From positions 1,364,001-1,428,000 of the forward strand of contig NZ_CP035375.1 of assembly GCF_004118935.1 (NCBI RefSeq): a stretch of DNA of 64,000 nucleotides. Reading direction: 5' to 3'. The number at the start of each line of letters is the position of its first letter. The stretch's first letter is position 1. Origin of the DNA: Salinibacterium sp. UTAS2018 (lineage in GTDB: Bacteria > Actinomycetota > Actinomycetes > Actinomycetales > Microbacteriaceae). The translations under genes were made by a program, and so were the position numbers. This document shows positions 23,622-31,675 of the stretch, one piece after another. Under the pieces are notes generated by a model, which saw only the letters and a program-made list of their open reading frames with translations, was not told where the DNA came from and did not search any database.

Positions 23622-24638
23622 ATGTCAGATATTCGCGATGACGTTCTTCACGACTTTGAGGCCGTGTTCGGGCACCCCGCCAGCGGCGTCTGGTCGGCTC
23701 CCGGCCGCCTCACTTTGCTCGGCGCCGCCGACAGCCCTGAGACGGATGCCGAACTCTCCCTAGCCATCAACCGTCGCACGGTGCTGGCCGCGTCCCTTCG
23801 CTCCGACCGCACCGTGCGCATCGCGAGTGCCCTCGTCGATGAGCTCGTCTCGATCGAACTCGACGAGCTTGCCGACACTGAGGTGCAGGGTTGGAGTCGT
23901 ATCGCGCTCGCTATTGTGCACGAAGTATTGGCGACATCCGACACCGCAGCGTCGCTCTCCGGCGTTGACGTGTTCATCGATACCACCGTGCCGGTGGGCG
24001 CGGGTCTCGGCTCCTCGGCCGCGCTCGAGGCAGCCTTGGCCCTCGCGCTCAGCGACCTGTGGAACCTCGGCGAGCACGCGGCTCACCTGGCTGAACACGC
24101 CGATGTTGCAGCGAGTGTCTTCGCCCTCGACGATCACGCCCTCGTGCGCCTTGAGGGCGAGGAACGCCCCGAGCCGCTCCCCCTCGACTGGCAGACGGCC
24201 GGTCTCGAGCTTCTCGTCATTGATACCGACGCTCCCACCGCCGACGCGTTCGATACCGCCGCAGCGGATGACGAAGTGCGCCGCACGCTGCACTCCGTCA
24301 CCGAAAACCAACGGGTGCGCGACGCGGCTCTCGCCATTCGCGATGAAACCCCTCGCTTGCTCGGCGCCCTGCTCGATGCCTCACATGCGAGCCTGCGCGA
24401 CGACTACGGCATCTCCACCACAGAGGTGGACCTTGCCGTCGAAACTGCGCTGGCTGCCGGTGCCCTCGGCGCGCGGATGCTCGGCCGCCCGTTCAGCGGA
24501 GTCGCCGTCGCTCTCGTCGACACCGACACGGCATCCCGGGTGCGGGTAGCTCTCGATGGCGCCTTCGCTGAGCACGCTTGGGGCCAGCCCACCGTTACGG
24601 CCGTCTCGCCCTCGATGGGAGCACTGCGCGACCGCTAA
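23622..24638 (+). CDS. GHMP-kinase / galactokinase-like protein with degenerate motifs
   Basis: A GHMP-superfamily protein of 338 residues with overall galactokinase layout. The ATP-binding motif PVGAGLGSSAALEAALAL (near 126) is intact. The sugar-recognition motif that reads GRVNLIGEHTDY in galactokinases is here GRLTLLGAADSPETD, lacking EHTD. The late GGGFGG motif is replaced by MLGRPFSGVAVAL. The aspartate of the MDQ motif may remain in VFALDDHALV. It may therefore phosphorylate another sugar or be non-catalytic. ATG has a GAAGGAAG site. It is divergent from an aldose 1-epimerase. Confidence 0.75.
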   Translation: MSDIRDDVLHDFEAVFGHPASGVWSAPGRLTLLGAADSPETDAELSLAINRRTVLAASLRSDRTVRIASALVDELVSIELDELADTEVQGWSRIALAIVHEVLATSDTAASLSGVDVFIDTTVPVGAGLGSSAALEAALALALSDLWNLGEHAAHLAEHADVAASVFALDDHALVRLEGEERPEPLPLDWQTAGLELLVIDTDAPTADAFDTAAADDEVRRTLHSVTENQRVRDAALAIRDETPRLLGALLDASHASLRDDYGISTTEVDLAVETALAAGALGARMLGRPFSGVAVALVDTDTASRVRVALDGAFAEHAWGQPTVTAVSPSMGALRDR

Positions 24639-24647
24639 GCGACCGTG

Positions 24648-24803
24648 TTACTCGCTAACGATTTTCAGCACTAGCGCGATGGCGAAGCCGAACGCCACCA
24701 CGGTGCCTGCCCAGACCCAGAGTCGAGCCCACGGAAAACGACGCTTACGCGGGGCGCGTTTAACGGGACCGCCCTGCGGCTGCGCCGAACGCTTCGACGA
24801 CAC
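24648..24803 (-). CDS. 51-residue single-helix membrane protein behind folD
   Basis: A short frame starting GTG two bases after the folD TAA stop and ending TAA. The product has a basic head (SSKRSAQPQG then VKRAPRKRRF) and one hydrophobic helix (about residues 29-49, VWAGTVVAFGFAIALVLK). The positive-inside rule puts the N-terminus in the cytosol. Tight coupling to folD and the clean charge/hydrophobic pattern support a real gene. It could equally be an actinobacterial DUF small protein; I do not recognise it. Confidence 0.65.
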   Translation of the reverse strand: MSSKRSAQPQGGPVKRAPRKRRFPWARLWVWAGTVVAFGFAIALVLKIVSE

Positions 24804-24805
24804 CG

Positions 24806-25681
24806 TTACAGCCGCTCAGCCGCGTCGACGACGTTCTTCACGAGCATCGCGCGGGTCATGGGGCCAACGCCACCGGGCATCGGTGACAGGAAGCCGGCGA
24901 TCTCAGCAACAGCCGGATCAACGTCTCCGACGAGACGGCCCTTTCCGGTTGCTTCGTCGATCACGCGAGTGATTCCCACGTCGAGCACGGCGGCGCCCGG
25001 CTTGATCCACTCGGGGCGAATCAGCGCGGCAGAACCCACGGCGGCAACCACGATGTCCGCCTGGCGAACGTGGGTCTCCAGCTGGGTTGTGCGGGAATGC
25101 GTGAGGGTGACGGTGGCATCCAGCCCCTTGCGGGTGAGGAGCAAACCGATCGGGCGACCGACCGTGAGGCCGCGACCGACAACAACAACGTGCTTGCCCG
25201 CGATCGGGACGTCGTAGCGTTCCAACATTTCGACGATTCCGGCCGGGGTGCAGGGCAGCGGCGAATCGAGCTTCGTGCCGACGCCGAGCACAAGACGACC
25301 GAGGTTAGTGGGGTGCAGGCCATCCGCGTCCTTGGCGGGGTCCATGAGTTCGAGCATCGCGTTCTCATCGAGCCCGGCGGGCAGCGGCAACTGAATGATG
25401 TAGCCGGTGACGGCAGGGTTCTCGTTCAACGCCACAATGGCATCCCGAACTTCATCAGCGGATGCCGTGGCCGGCAGATCGACGCGAATAGATTCGATGC
25501 CCACCTCGGCACAATCGCGGTGCTTGCCGGCAACGTAGGAACGACTTCCGGGGTCGTCGCCCACGAGAAGGGTGCCTAGGCCCGGAGTGATGCCGCGAGC
25601 CTTGAGCGCGTCAACGCGAATGCGCAGTTCATTCTTCACTGCGGTTGCTGTGGCAACACCATCAAGCTTTACTGCGGTCAT
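24806..25681 (-). CDS. folD: Bifunctional methylenetetrahydrofolate dehydrogenase/cyclohydrolase FolD
   Basis: Converts 5,10-methylene-THF to 10-formyl-THF in the cytosol. ATG at 25681 with a GGAAG site gives 291 residues, the normal length. The catalytic Lys lies in [15 protein letters not shown] (near 52). The substrate region [19 protein letters not shown] follows, and then the nucleotide motif [16 protein letters not shown] (near 164-179). The C-terminal [14 protein letters not shown] is typical. It lies downstream of glyA on the same strand, the two enzymes being consecutive in one-carbon metabolism. Confidence 0.95.
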   Translation of the reverse strand: MTAVKLDGVATATAVKNELRIRVDALKARGITPGLGTLLVGDDPGSRSYVAGKHRDCAEVGIESIRVDLPATASADEVRDAIVALNENPAVTGYIIQLPLPAGLDENAMLELMDPAKDADGLHPTNLGRLVLGVGTKLDSPLPCTPAGIVEMLERYDVPIAGKHVVVVGRGLTVGRPIGLLLTRKGLDATVTLTHSRTTQLETHVRQADIVVAAVGSAALIRPEWIKPGAAVLDVGITRVIDEATGKGRLVGDVDPAVAEIAGFLSPMPGGVGPMTRAMLVKNVVDAAERL

Positions 25682-25752
25682 CGTCTTCCGTTCGAATCGG
25701 GCCCATACGCTGATCGGCCACCTACACAACTGCCATCTCCATTAAACGCTAA

Positions 25753-25788
25753 AGAGCCCACCTCCGTGTTCACACGGCGATGAGCTCT
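25753..25788 (-). terminator. Terminator-like nested hairpin between glyA and folD
   Basis: On the minus strand AGAGC (25788-25784) pairs with GCTCT (25757-25753), and CCGTG pairs with CACGG inside (25777-25764, loop TGAA). TTTAG follows. It would end glyA transcripts before folD, or let only part through. Confidence 0.55.
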
Positions 25789-25824
25789 CGAGCGTCAGGC
25801 TGTTTCAGCCCGGTTCAGGGTTTC

Positions 25825-27108
25825 TTAGGCCCAGCTACCGGGGCTTTCGAGACCTTCGTAGAGCGGGAAGGCGTCGGCGAGCGCGCGAACGCGGGCGCTG
25901 AGCGCTGCGGTGTCAGCACCGGGCTTGAGAGCCTCGGCGATGATGTCGGCAACCTCGGTGAACTCGGCGTCGCCGAAACCACGAGTGGCGAGCGCCGGCG
26001 TACCGATGCGCAACCCCGAGGTGGTCATGGGCGGGCGCGGGTCAGCGGGAACCGAGTTGCGGTTCACGGTGATACCCACCGAGTGCAGCAGGTCTTCACC
26101 CTCTTGACCGTTGATCTCAGACTTGCGCAGGTCAACGAGCACGAGGTGTACGTCGGTGCCGCCCGTGAGAACGTCAACGCCGAGCGAAGTCATGTCGTCT
26201 TGCACAAGACGCTCTGCGAGAAGCTTCGCGCCACGAAGGGTGCGCTCCTGGCGGTCCTTGAAGTCGTCGGATGCCGCGAGCATGAACGCGGTCGCCTTGG
26301 CGGCGATCACGTGCATGAGCGGTCCACCCTGCTGACCGGGGAACACGTTGGAGTTGATCTTCTTCGCGATATCAACGTTGTTGGTGAGGATGAAGCCCGA
26401 GCGAGGACCACCGATGGTCTTGTGCACGGTCGACGACACGACATCCGCGAAAGGAACGGGGTTCGGGTGCAGACCGGCAGCAACGAGACCAGCAAAGTGA
26501 GCCATATCGACCCAGAGCGTTGCGCCTACTTCGTCGGCGATCGAACGGAACTCGGCGAAGTCGAGCTGACGGGAGTAAGCCGACCAGCCGGCGATGATGA
26601 CGTGAGGCTTGACCTCGAGGGCCTTGGCCCGAACATCCGCCATGTCCAAAACGCCGGTCTCTTCGTTCACGCCATAAGCGTGAGCTTCGTAGAGCTTGCC
26701 GGAGAAGTTCAAACGCATACCGTGCGTGAGGTGCCCGCCGTGATCGAGCGAGAGACCGAGGATGCGGTCGCCGGGCTGCGCGATTGCCGACAGCACTGCC
26801 GCGTTGGCGGAGGCTCCCGAGTGAGGCTGAACGTTGGCGTACGCCGAACCGAAGAGGCTCTTGGCGCGCTCGATAGCGAGCTTCTCTGCGACGTCAACAA
26901 ATTCGCATCCACCGTAGTAGCGACGCCCCGGGTAACCCTCGGCGTACTTGTTCGTGAGAACCGAGCCCTGCGCCTCGAGAACAGCGCGCGGAACAAAGTT
27001 CTCACTCGCGATCATCTCAAGCGTATTGCGCTGGCGGTCGAGCTCTTGAGCGAGCACCGCAGCGATCTCGGGGTCTACCTCAGAAAGAGGCGAAAGGAAC
27101 GAGGACAC
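25825..27108 (-). CDS. glyA: Serine hydroxymethyltransferase GlyA
   Basis: A PLP enzyme that interconverts serine and glycine and charges THF with a one-carbon unit. The GTG at 27108 has an AAGGAG site and gives 427 residues. Motifs are [19 protein letters not shown] (near 31), [13 protein letters not shown] (near 54), the PLP-lysine loop [16 protein letters not shown] (near 220-235), and the late [12 protein letters not shown] (near 362). It feeds methylene-THF to FolD, encoded next on the strand. Confidence 0.96.
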   Translation of the reverse strand: MSSFLSPLSEVDPEIAAVLAQELDRQRNTLEMIASENFVPRAVLEAQGSVLTNKYAEGYPGRRYYGGCEFVDVAEKLAIERAKSLFGSAYANVQPHSGASANAAVLSAIAQPGDRILGLSLDHGGHLTHGMRLNFSGKLYEAHAYGVNEETGVLDMADVRAKALEVKPHVIIAGWSAYSRQLDFAEFRSIADEVGATLWVDMAHFAGLVAAGLHPNPVPFADVVSSTVHKTIGGPRSGFILTNNVDIAKKINSNVFPGQQGGPLMHVIAAKATAFMLAASDDFKDRQERTLRGAKLLAERLVQDDMTSLGVDVLTGGTDVHLVLVDLRKSEINGQEGEDLLHSVGITVNRNSVPADPRPPMTTSGLRIGTPALATRGFGDAEFTEVADIIAEALKPGADTAALSARVRALADAFPLYEGLESPGSWA

Positions 27109-27331
27109 AGATGATCTCCTTGCGACAGGTGGTGGATACTTCCAAGATACCGCCTGAAGGCTGGAGCCGCGCAGTGGATACCCCACGACTTTCCGCGGGG
27201 GCGGAACAATGTCTGCACTCCAAGTGGTCTAAAGCACCCTTGAAAAAACCTCTATTTCTGGCAGACTTTGGACTACCTCAGCGGCGCGCAACGTTCAGAG
27301 TAGAGCGCTCCCACCTCCCCGAACGGACCCC

Positions 27332-28504
27332 ATGTTTACCCGCCTCATCCACTCCGCGACGCTCGTCAGCGACGGTGTTTCGCAGCAGGATGCGTGGGTC
27401 GGCTTCGAAGGAGCAGTGGTGGCGGGCACCGGCACCGGCGACTCGTGGCGTTCCCGGGCGGATGCTGCGACTGACGTTGCTGATGCTGGCGGCGACTATC
27501 TCACGCCGGGGTTCATCGACATCCACTCGCATGGAGCAGCAGGAGCGGCCTTCGACGACGGTCCCGCTGCGATCGCTCAGGCGCTCACCGCACACCGCAG
27601 CCACGGCACAACACGGTCGGTCATTTCGCTCATCAGCGCCTCGCCCGAAAAACTACTCGCGAACCTCGCCGCCGTCGCGGAGTTAGCCCGCCACGACCCT
27701 CTGATCCTGGGCAGCCACCTCGAGGGCCCCTTTATCGATCAGGAATTTCGGGGCGCGCACGATCCCGCTGTTTTGCGGTCTCCTACCGCAGCCGAAATCG
27801 ACCAACTCCTCAATGCCGCCGACGGCACGCTGCGCCAGATCACGCTGGCACCGGAACTTGCCGGTGGCAGCAACGCAATCGCGGCCTTCGTGGCGGCCGG
27901 AGTTCGCGTGGCCGTGGGGCACACTGCCGCTACCTACGCCGAGACCCGTGCCGCGTTCGCGGCCGGCGCGAGCATCCTGACGCACGCTTTCAACGCGATG
28001 CGCGAGATTCACCACCGGGCACCAGGCCCCGTGGCCGCAGCATTCCAAGCACCGGGCGTCACGCTTGAGGTCATCAATGACGGCGTTCACGTGCATCCGA
28101 ATGTCGTGAACATGCTGTTCGCCTCGGCCCCCGGCCGCATTGCGCTCGTGACCGATGCCATGGCGGCGGCCTGCGCTGGCGACGGCCAGTACGAGTTGGG
28201 TTCGCTCGACGTCATCGTGACCGACGGCGTTGCCCGTTTGAGTGACAGCGGCGTCATTGCCGGTTCAACCCTCACGATGGATGCCGCAGTGCGCCGCGCC
28301 ATCACCGACGTGGGATTGAGCGTGCCCCAGGCCGTTGCCGCGGCTACCGCTGTTCCTGCTCGCGCTGTGGGCCGCGAGAACGATCTGGGTTCGCTGGCTC
28401 CCGGATTCGCCGCTGACGCCGTGTTGCTCGACCGCGACTTTAGGGTGCGGGCGGTGTGGGCTGCTGGCGTCGAATTGCCGCTGTTCGAGCATCCCGGCGC
28501 CTGA
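27332..28504 (+). CDS. nagA: N-acetylglucosamine-6-phosphate deacetylase NagA
   Basis: Deacetylates GlcNAc-6-phosphate to glucosamine-6-phosphate. It has 390 residues in an amidohydrolase fold. Motifs are TPGFIDIHSHGAAG (near 57), LILGSHLEGPFI with the metal Glu (near 130), VAVGHTAATYAETR (near 193), LTHAFNAMREIHHR (near 215), and LVTDAMAAAC with the catalytic Asp (near 272). The first metal site keeps the HSHG form. The last 65 bases overlap, on the other strand, the end of the MFS gene. nagB, the next step, lies about 2 kb away. Confidence 0.93.
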   Translation: MFTRLIHSATLVSDGVSQQDAWVGFEGAVVAGTGTGDSWRSRADAATDVADAGGDYLTPGFIDIHSHGAAGAAFDDGPAAIAQALTAHRSHGTTRSVISLISASPEKLLANLAAVAELARHDPLILGSHLEGPFIDQEFRGAHDPAVLRSPTAAEIDQLLNAADGTLRQITLAPELAGGSNAIAAFVAAGVRVAVGHTAATYAETRAAFAAGASILTHAFNAMREIHHRAPGPVAAAFQAPGVTLEVINDGVHVHPNVVNMLFASAPGRIALVTDAMAAACAGDGQYELGSLDVIVTDGVARLSDSGVIAGSTLTMDAAVRRAITDVGLSVPQAVAAATAVPARAVGRENDLGSLAPGFAADAVLLDRDFRVRAVWAAGVELPLFEHPGA

Positions 28505-29696
28505 GCAGTTCGCCTCCGACAATCGCGAACACTACGGCGACGCCCAGAATGCCGGCGTCAACGTAGGGCAACGAAATCACGCCGTACTCGTCGAGGAGGA
28601 TGCCGCCTACGAGCGCTCCACCACCGATACCGACGTTGAACGAGGTGGTCAGATAGGCCGAGCCAACATCGCGCATGCGCGGTGAAGCCAGCTGCAGGAG
28701 TCGCGTTTGCATCATGGCCGGTACTCCGCCGAAGGCGATGCCCCACACCACGATGACGGTGAACATGATGGCGGGCTCGGCCGGGAACATGCCGAGGAGC
28801 GCCGCGCAGATCGCAACGAGAGCGACGGTGACGGGGATGATGCTGCGCGGGAAACGATCAACGAGCATGCCCGCCAATGCGAGGCCCACGGCTCCGGCCG
28901 CTCCGAAAATCAGGAGAACGCCGGCAACGGCGCCGCTGTCGATTCCGGCTGGGCCAATGAGGTACGGAACAATGTACGTGTAAAAGAGGTTATGGCCGAG
29001 CATCGCCAAGGCGACGAGAATACACACGTAAATCACGCCGGGAACCGAGCGATCTTTGCGCAGCGGGATCGAGATTTCGCCAGTGGCGAGAGGGTGCTGG
29101 TGATTCACCGGCGGCAAGATTCGTACAACCATGATGGTGAGCGCCGCGATAATAATGGCGATCACTACGAAGGCGAGGCGCCAACCCAGGGCGTGACCGA
29201 GGGCTGTACCGACCGGCACTCCGAGCACGAAGGCGGCCGTTGCGCCCGCGCTTGTCACGGCAACGGCGCGGCCGACCTGATGCGGCGGAACGAGGTGGGC
29301 CGAGTAGGCACCGACCACAGCCCAGAACAGGCCGTGCGAGAGCCCGCCGATTATTCGCGCAATCACAAGCACCGCATAGTTGGGCGCCACGGCCGCAAGC
29401 AGGTTGCCGATCACAAAGACAATCAGCACGATGATGACGAGCTTCTTGCGCGGCTGGTTACGCGTGAGGGCAGCGAGAGGCGCCGTAGAAATGACGACGG
29501 TGGCCGCGAAGATGGTGATCAGTAGGCCGACCTGCGATTCAGAGACCGACAATTCGGCGGCTATCTCAGGGAGCAGTCCGGTCGGCAGCCACTCGCTAGT
29601 GACCGAGGTGAAGATCAATGCGGAGAGAGTAAAGAGGCCAGCCCACGGAAAAGCCTGAGTGGACGGAGAAGCTGAAGGAATGCGTGGCGTGCTCAT
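28440..29696 (-). CDS. MFS drug/sugar efflux transporter (DHA1-type)
   Basis: A 12-helix major facilitator of 418 residues. The start of the fold carries TSEWLPTGLLPEIAAELSVS (residues 32-52), the signature of the AraJ/PbuE-like DHA1 exporters. A second-loop motif is GLSHGLFWAVVGAYSAHLV. The conserved basic loop is LTRNQPRKKL. Cargo cannot be deduced; purine, arabinose and drug export occur in the group. The gene ends inside nagA on the opposite strand (65-base overlap) and starts 40 bases from the divergent purU. Confidence 0.88.
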   Translation of the reverse strand: MSTPRIPSASPSTQAFPWAGLFTLSALIFTSVTSEWLPTGLLPEIAAELSVSESQVGLLITIFAATVVISTAPLAALTRNQPRKKLVIIVLIVFVIGNLLAAVAPNYAVLVIARIIGGLSHGLFWAVVGAYSAHLVPPHQVGRAVAVTSAGATAAFVLGVPVGTALGHALGWRLAFVVIAIIIAALTIMVVRILPPVNHQHPLATGEISIPLRKDRSVPGVIYVCILVALAMLGHNLFYTYIVPYLIGPAGIDSGAVAGVLLIFGAAGAVGLALAGMLVDRFPRSIIPVTVALVAICAALLGMFPAEPAIMFTVIVVWGIAFGGVPAMMQTRLLQLASPRMRDVGSAYLTTSFNVGIGGGALVGGILLDEYGVISLPYVDAGILGVAVVFAIVGGELLRRRDARTAAIRRQQPTPPAP

Positions 29697-29724
29697 GTTC
29701 GACTTACTCTACCGCCAGCACCGG

Positions 29725-29730
29725 TACGCT
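29725..29730 (+). promoter_or_regulatory. Candidate -10 box (TACGCT) for purU
   Basis: TACGCT ends six bases before the GTG at 29737, and no ribosome site is visible, so the transcript is probably leaderless. Confidence 0.45.
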
Positions 29731-29736
29731 AAATCA

Positions 29737-30591
29737 GTGACCACCTCAACACACTGGATCGTAACCCTCACTTGTGACGACAAGCCCGGCATCGTTCACG
29801 CCATTAGCGGCGCCATCGTCGAGGCCGGCGGCAATATCACCGAGTCGCAGCAATTCTCCAGCGATGACACTGGCCGTTTCTTCATGCGCTTGCAGGTGCA
29901 GTCGGATGCTCCGCGCGAGGTTTTCGAGCAAGCTCTCGCCCCCGTGACCGAGCGGTACGCGATGGAATGGCAACTCGATGTGGTGGGGCGCCCGCTGCGT
30001 ACCCTCGTGTTGGCATCCAAGTCCGGACACTGCGTCAATGACCTTCTCTATCGCCAGCGTGCGGGCCAGTTGCCGATCGAGCTGCCGCTGATCATGAGCA
30101 ATCACCCCAATCTCGGTTCACTCGCCGAGTTCTACGAAGTGCCGTTCGAATCGCACGCGGTCACGACACCCGGCCAGAAGTTGGCGTTCGAAGAGCGCAT
30201 TCTCGAAGTTGTCGAAGAACACGACATCGAACTCGTGGTGCTTGCCCGCTACATGCAGATCCTCTCCCCTGAACTGTGTGAACAGTTGAGCGGCAAGATC
30301 ATCAACATCCACCACTCTTTCTTGCCCGGCTTCAAGGGCGCGAACCCGTACAAGCAGGCCCACGCGCGCGGCGTGAAGCTCATCGGCGCCACCGCTCATT
30401 TTGTGACGAGCGACCTCGACGAGGGCCCGATCATCGAGCAAAACGTGGTGCGCGTCGACCACGCCAGCACGTCGAGCGAACTCATGTCGATCGGTCAAGA
30501 CGAAGAAAGCCGCACCCTCACGCAAGCCGTGAAGTGGTTCGCCGAAGATCGTGTGCTGCTCGATGGGGCGCGCACGATCATCTTCCGCTAG
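29737..30591 (+). CDS. purU: Formyltetrahydrofolate deformylase PurU
   Basis: Hydrolyses 10-formyl-THF to formate and THF, balancing the one-carbon pool. GTG at 29737 gives 284 residues. An N-terminal ACT domain (LTCDDKPGIVHAISGAIVEA, near 10-29) is followed by a formyltransferase-like domain. The catalytic Asn-His-Asp set appears in IINIHHSFLPGFKGANPY (near 188) and VTSDLDEGPIIEQ (near 226). Upstream in-frame starts have no ribosome site, and a TACGCT box fits a leaderless start. FolD and GlyA, its pathway partners, lie 4-8 kb away. Confidence 0.93.
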   Translation: MTTSTHWIVTLTCDDKPGIVHAISGAIVEAGGNITESQQFSSDDTGRFFMRLQVQSDAPREVFEQALAPVTERYAMEWQLDVVGRPLRTLVLASKSGHCVNDLLYRQRAGQLPIELPLIMSNHPNLGSLAEFYEVPFESHAVTTPGQKLAFEERILEVVEEHDIELVVLARYMQILSPELCEQLSGKIINIHHSFLPGFKGANPYKQAHARGVKLIGATAHFVTSDLDEGPIIEQNVVRVDHASTSSELMSIGQDEESRTLTQAVKWFAEDRVLLDGARTIIFR

Positions 30592-30628
30592 TTAGCCGCA
30601 ATCTTGCGCTGGTTAGCGTCAGTCGCGC

Positions 30629-31402
30629 TTAGCGCAGCCGTTCCCAGTCGAGGCGGTTCTCCCAGGCGTAGCGGTAGTAGTCGGCGTACTTCAGGTCGGA
30701 TGCCGCAGCCTCGTCCACAATGACCGTGACGGTGGAGTGCAGCTGAATTGCCGATCCCGGCAGGCTCGCCGTCACCGGACCCTCGACCGCTCCCGCGAGC
30801 GCCGCCGCTTTCGCTTCGCCAAACGCCAGCAGCACCAGATGCCCCGCACGCTGGATGGTACCGAGCCCCTGCGTGATGCAGTGCATGGGCACGTCGTCGG
30901 GCGAATCGAAAAAACGCGCGTTGTCGAGTCGCGTCTGCTGCGTGAGGGTCTTCACGCGGGTGAGTGACGCGAACGAGGATCCCGGCTCGTTGAAGCCGAT
31001 GTGGCCCGTCGAACCGATTCCGAGAATTTGCAGGTCGACGCCACCCGCCGCGACGATCGCGCGCTCGTAGTCGTCGCCCGCGGTCTCGATGGGCCCGGTC
31101 TCCGCGGGTACCTGCACCAGTTCGGGCGTCAACCCGAGCAGCTCAACGACTTCACGAGTGATGACCGAGCGGTAGCTTTCGGGATGCCCGGCAGGCAATC
31201 CGACATACTCATCGAGAGCGAAGCCCCGCACAGCAGAGAGGTCGAGTGCTCGAGCCGCGAGCGCGGCCCAGGTTGTTAGGGGCGTCGACCCTGTTGCTAG
31301 GCCGAGCACGGCATCCGGAGTCTGGCGCACGAGCGCCTCGATGAGGTCGGCCGCGACCTCGCCCGCTGCCTCTGCCGACTCGACGATCACTACTTCTGCC
31401 AT
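30629..31402 (-). CDS. nagB: Glucosamine-6-phosphate deaminase NagB
   Basis: Converts glucosamine-6-phosphate to fructose-6-phosphate and ammonia. ATG at 31402 with AAGG upstream gives 257 residues; the frame stays open far upstream on this strand, but that part overlaps mrpA and is not coding. Motifs are LGLATGSTPLTTW (near 33-45), RGFALDEYVGLPAGHPESYR (near 58), the catalytic GIGSTGHIGFNEPGSSF (near 127-143) and LAFGEAKAAAL (near 191). It works after NagA. Confidence 0.93.
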   Translation of the reverse strand: MAEVVIVESAEAAGEVAADLIEALVRQTPDAVLGLATGSTPLTTWAALAARALDLSAVRGFALDEYVGLPAGHPESYRSVITREVVELLGLTPELVQVPAETGPIETAGDDYERAIVAAGGVDLQILGIGSTGHIGFNEPGSSFASLTRVKTLTQQTRLDNARFFDSPDDVPMHCITQGLGTIQRAGHLVLLAFGEAKAAALAGAVEGPVTASLPGSAIQLHSTVTVIVDEAAASDLKYADYYRYAWENRLDWERLR

Positions 31403-31675
31403 GTCATCGACCTTAGAACCACTGCCGCGATCAGCGTGAGAAAACAGGAAGTGGTCTTTGTGCGGCTCGTGAGCTTTAACGGAGACATCGTCACCGCTCA
31501 CCCAGATATCCGTCCGGTAGAATGTCAGCGACGAAGACACTGACCATCTCGCCAATCTGCCGTAACGCCATTCACTCTGGCGGCGCGGCAACACTCGACC
31601 ACCAGATCGAGCATCCTGAGGGAGAACTGCCCTGAATCCGCAAGGTTCCAGCCCCCGCTCGAAACGGCGAGCCTC

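Noticed and set aside
27109..27331. Possible riboswitch upstream of glyA (ZTP- or THF-like)
   Set aside because: I see short GC-rich pairing (CCCCGCGG) but none of the conserved core motifs of those classes, so no feature is claimed.
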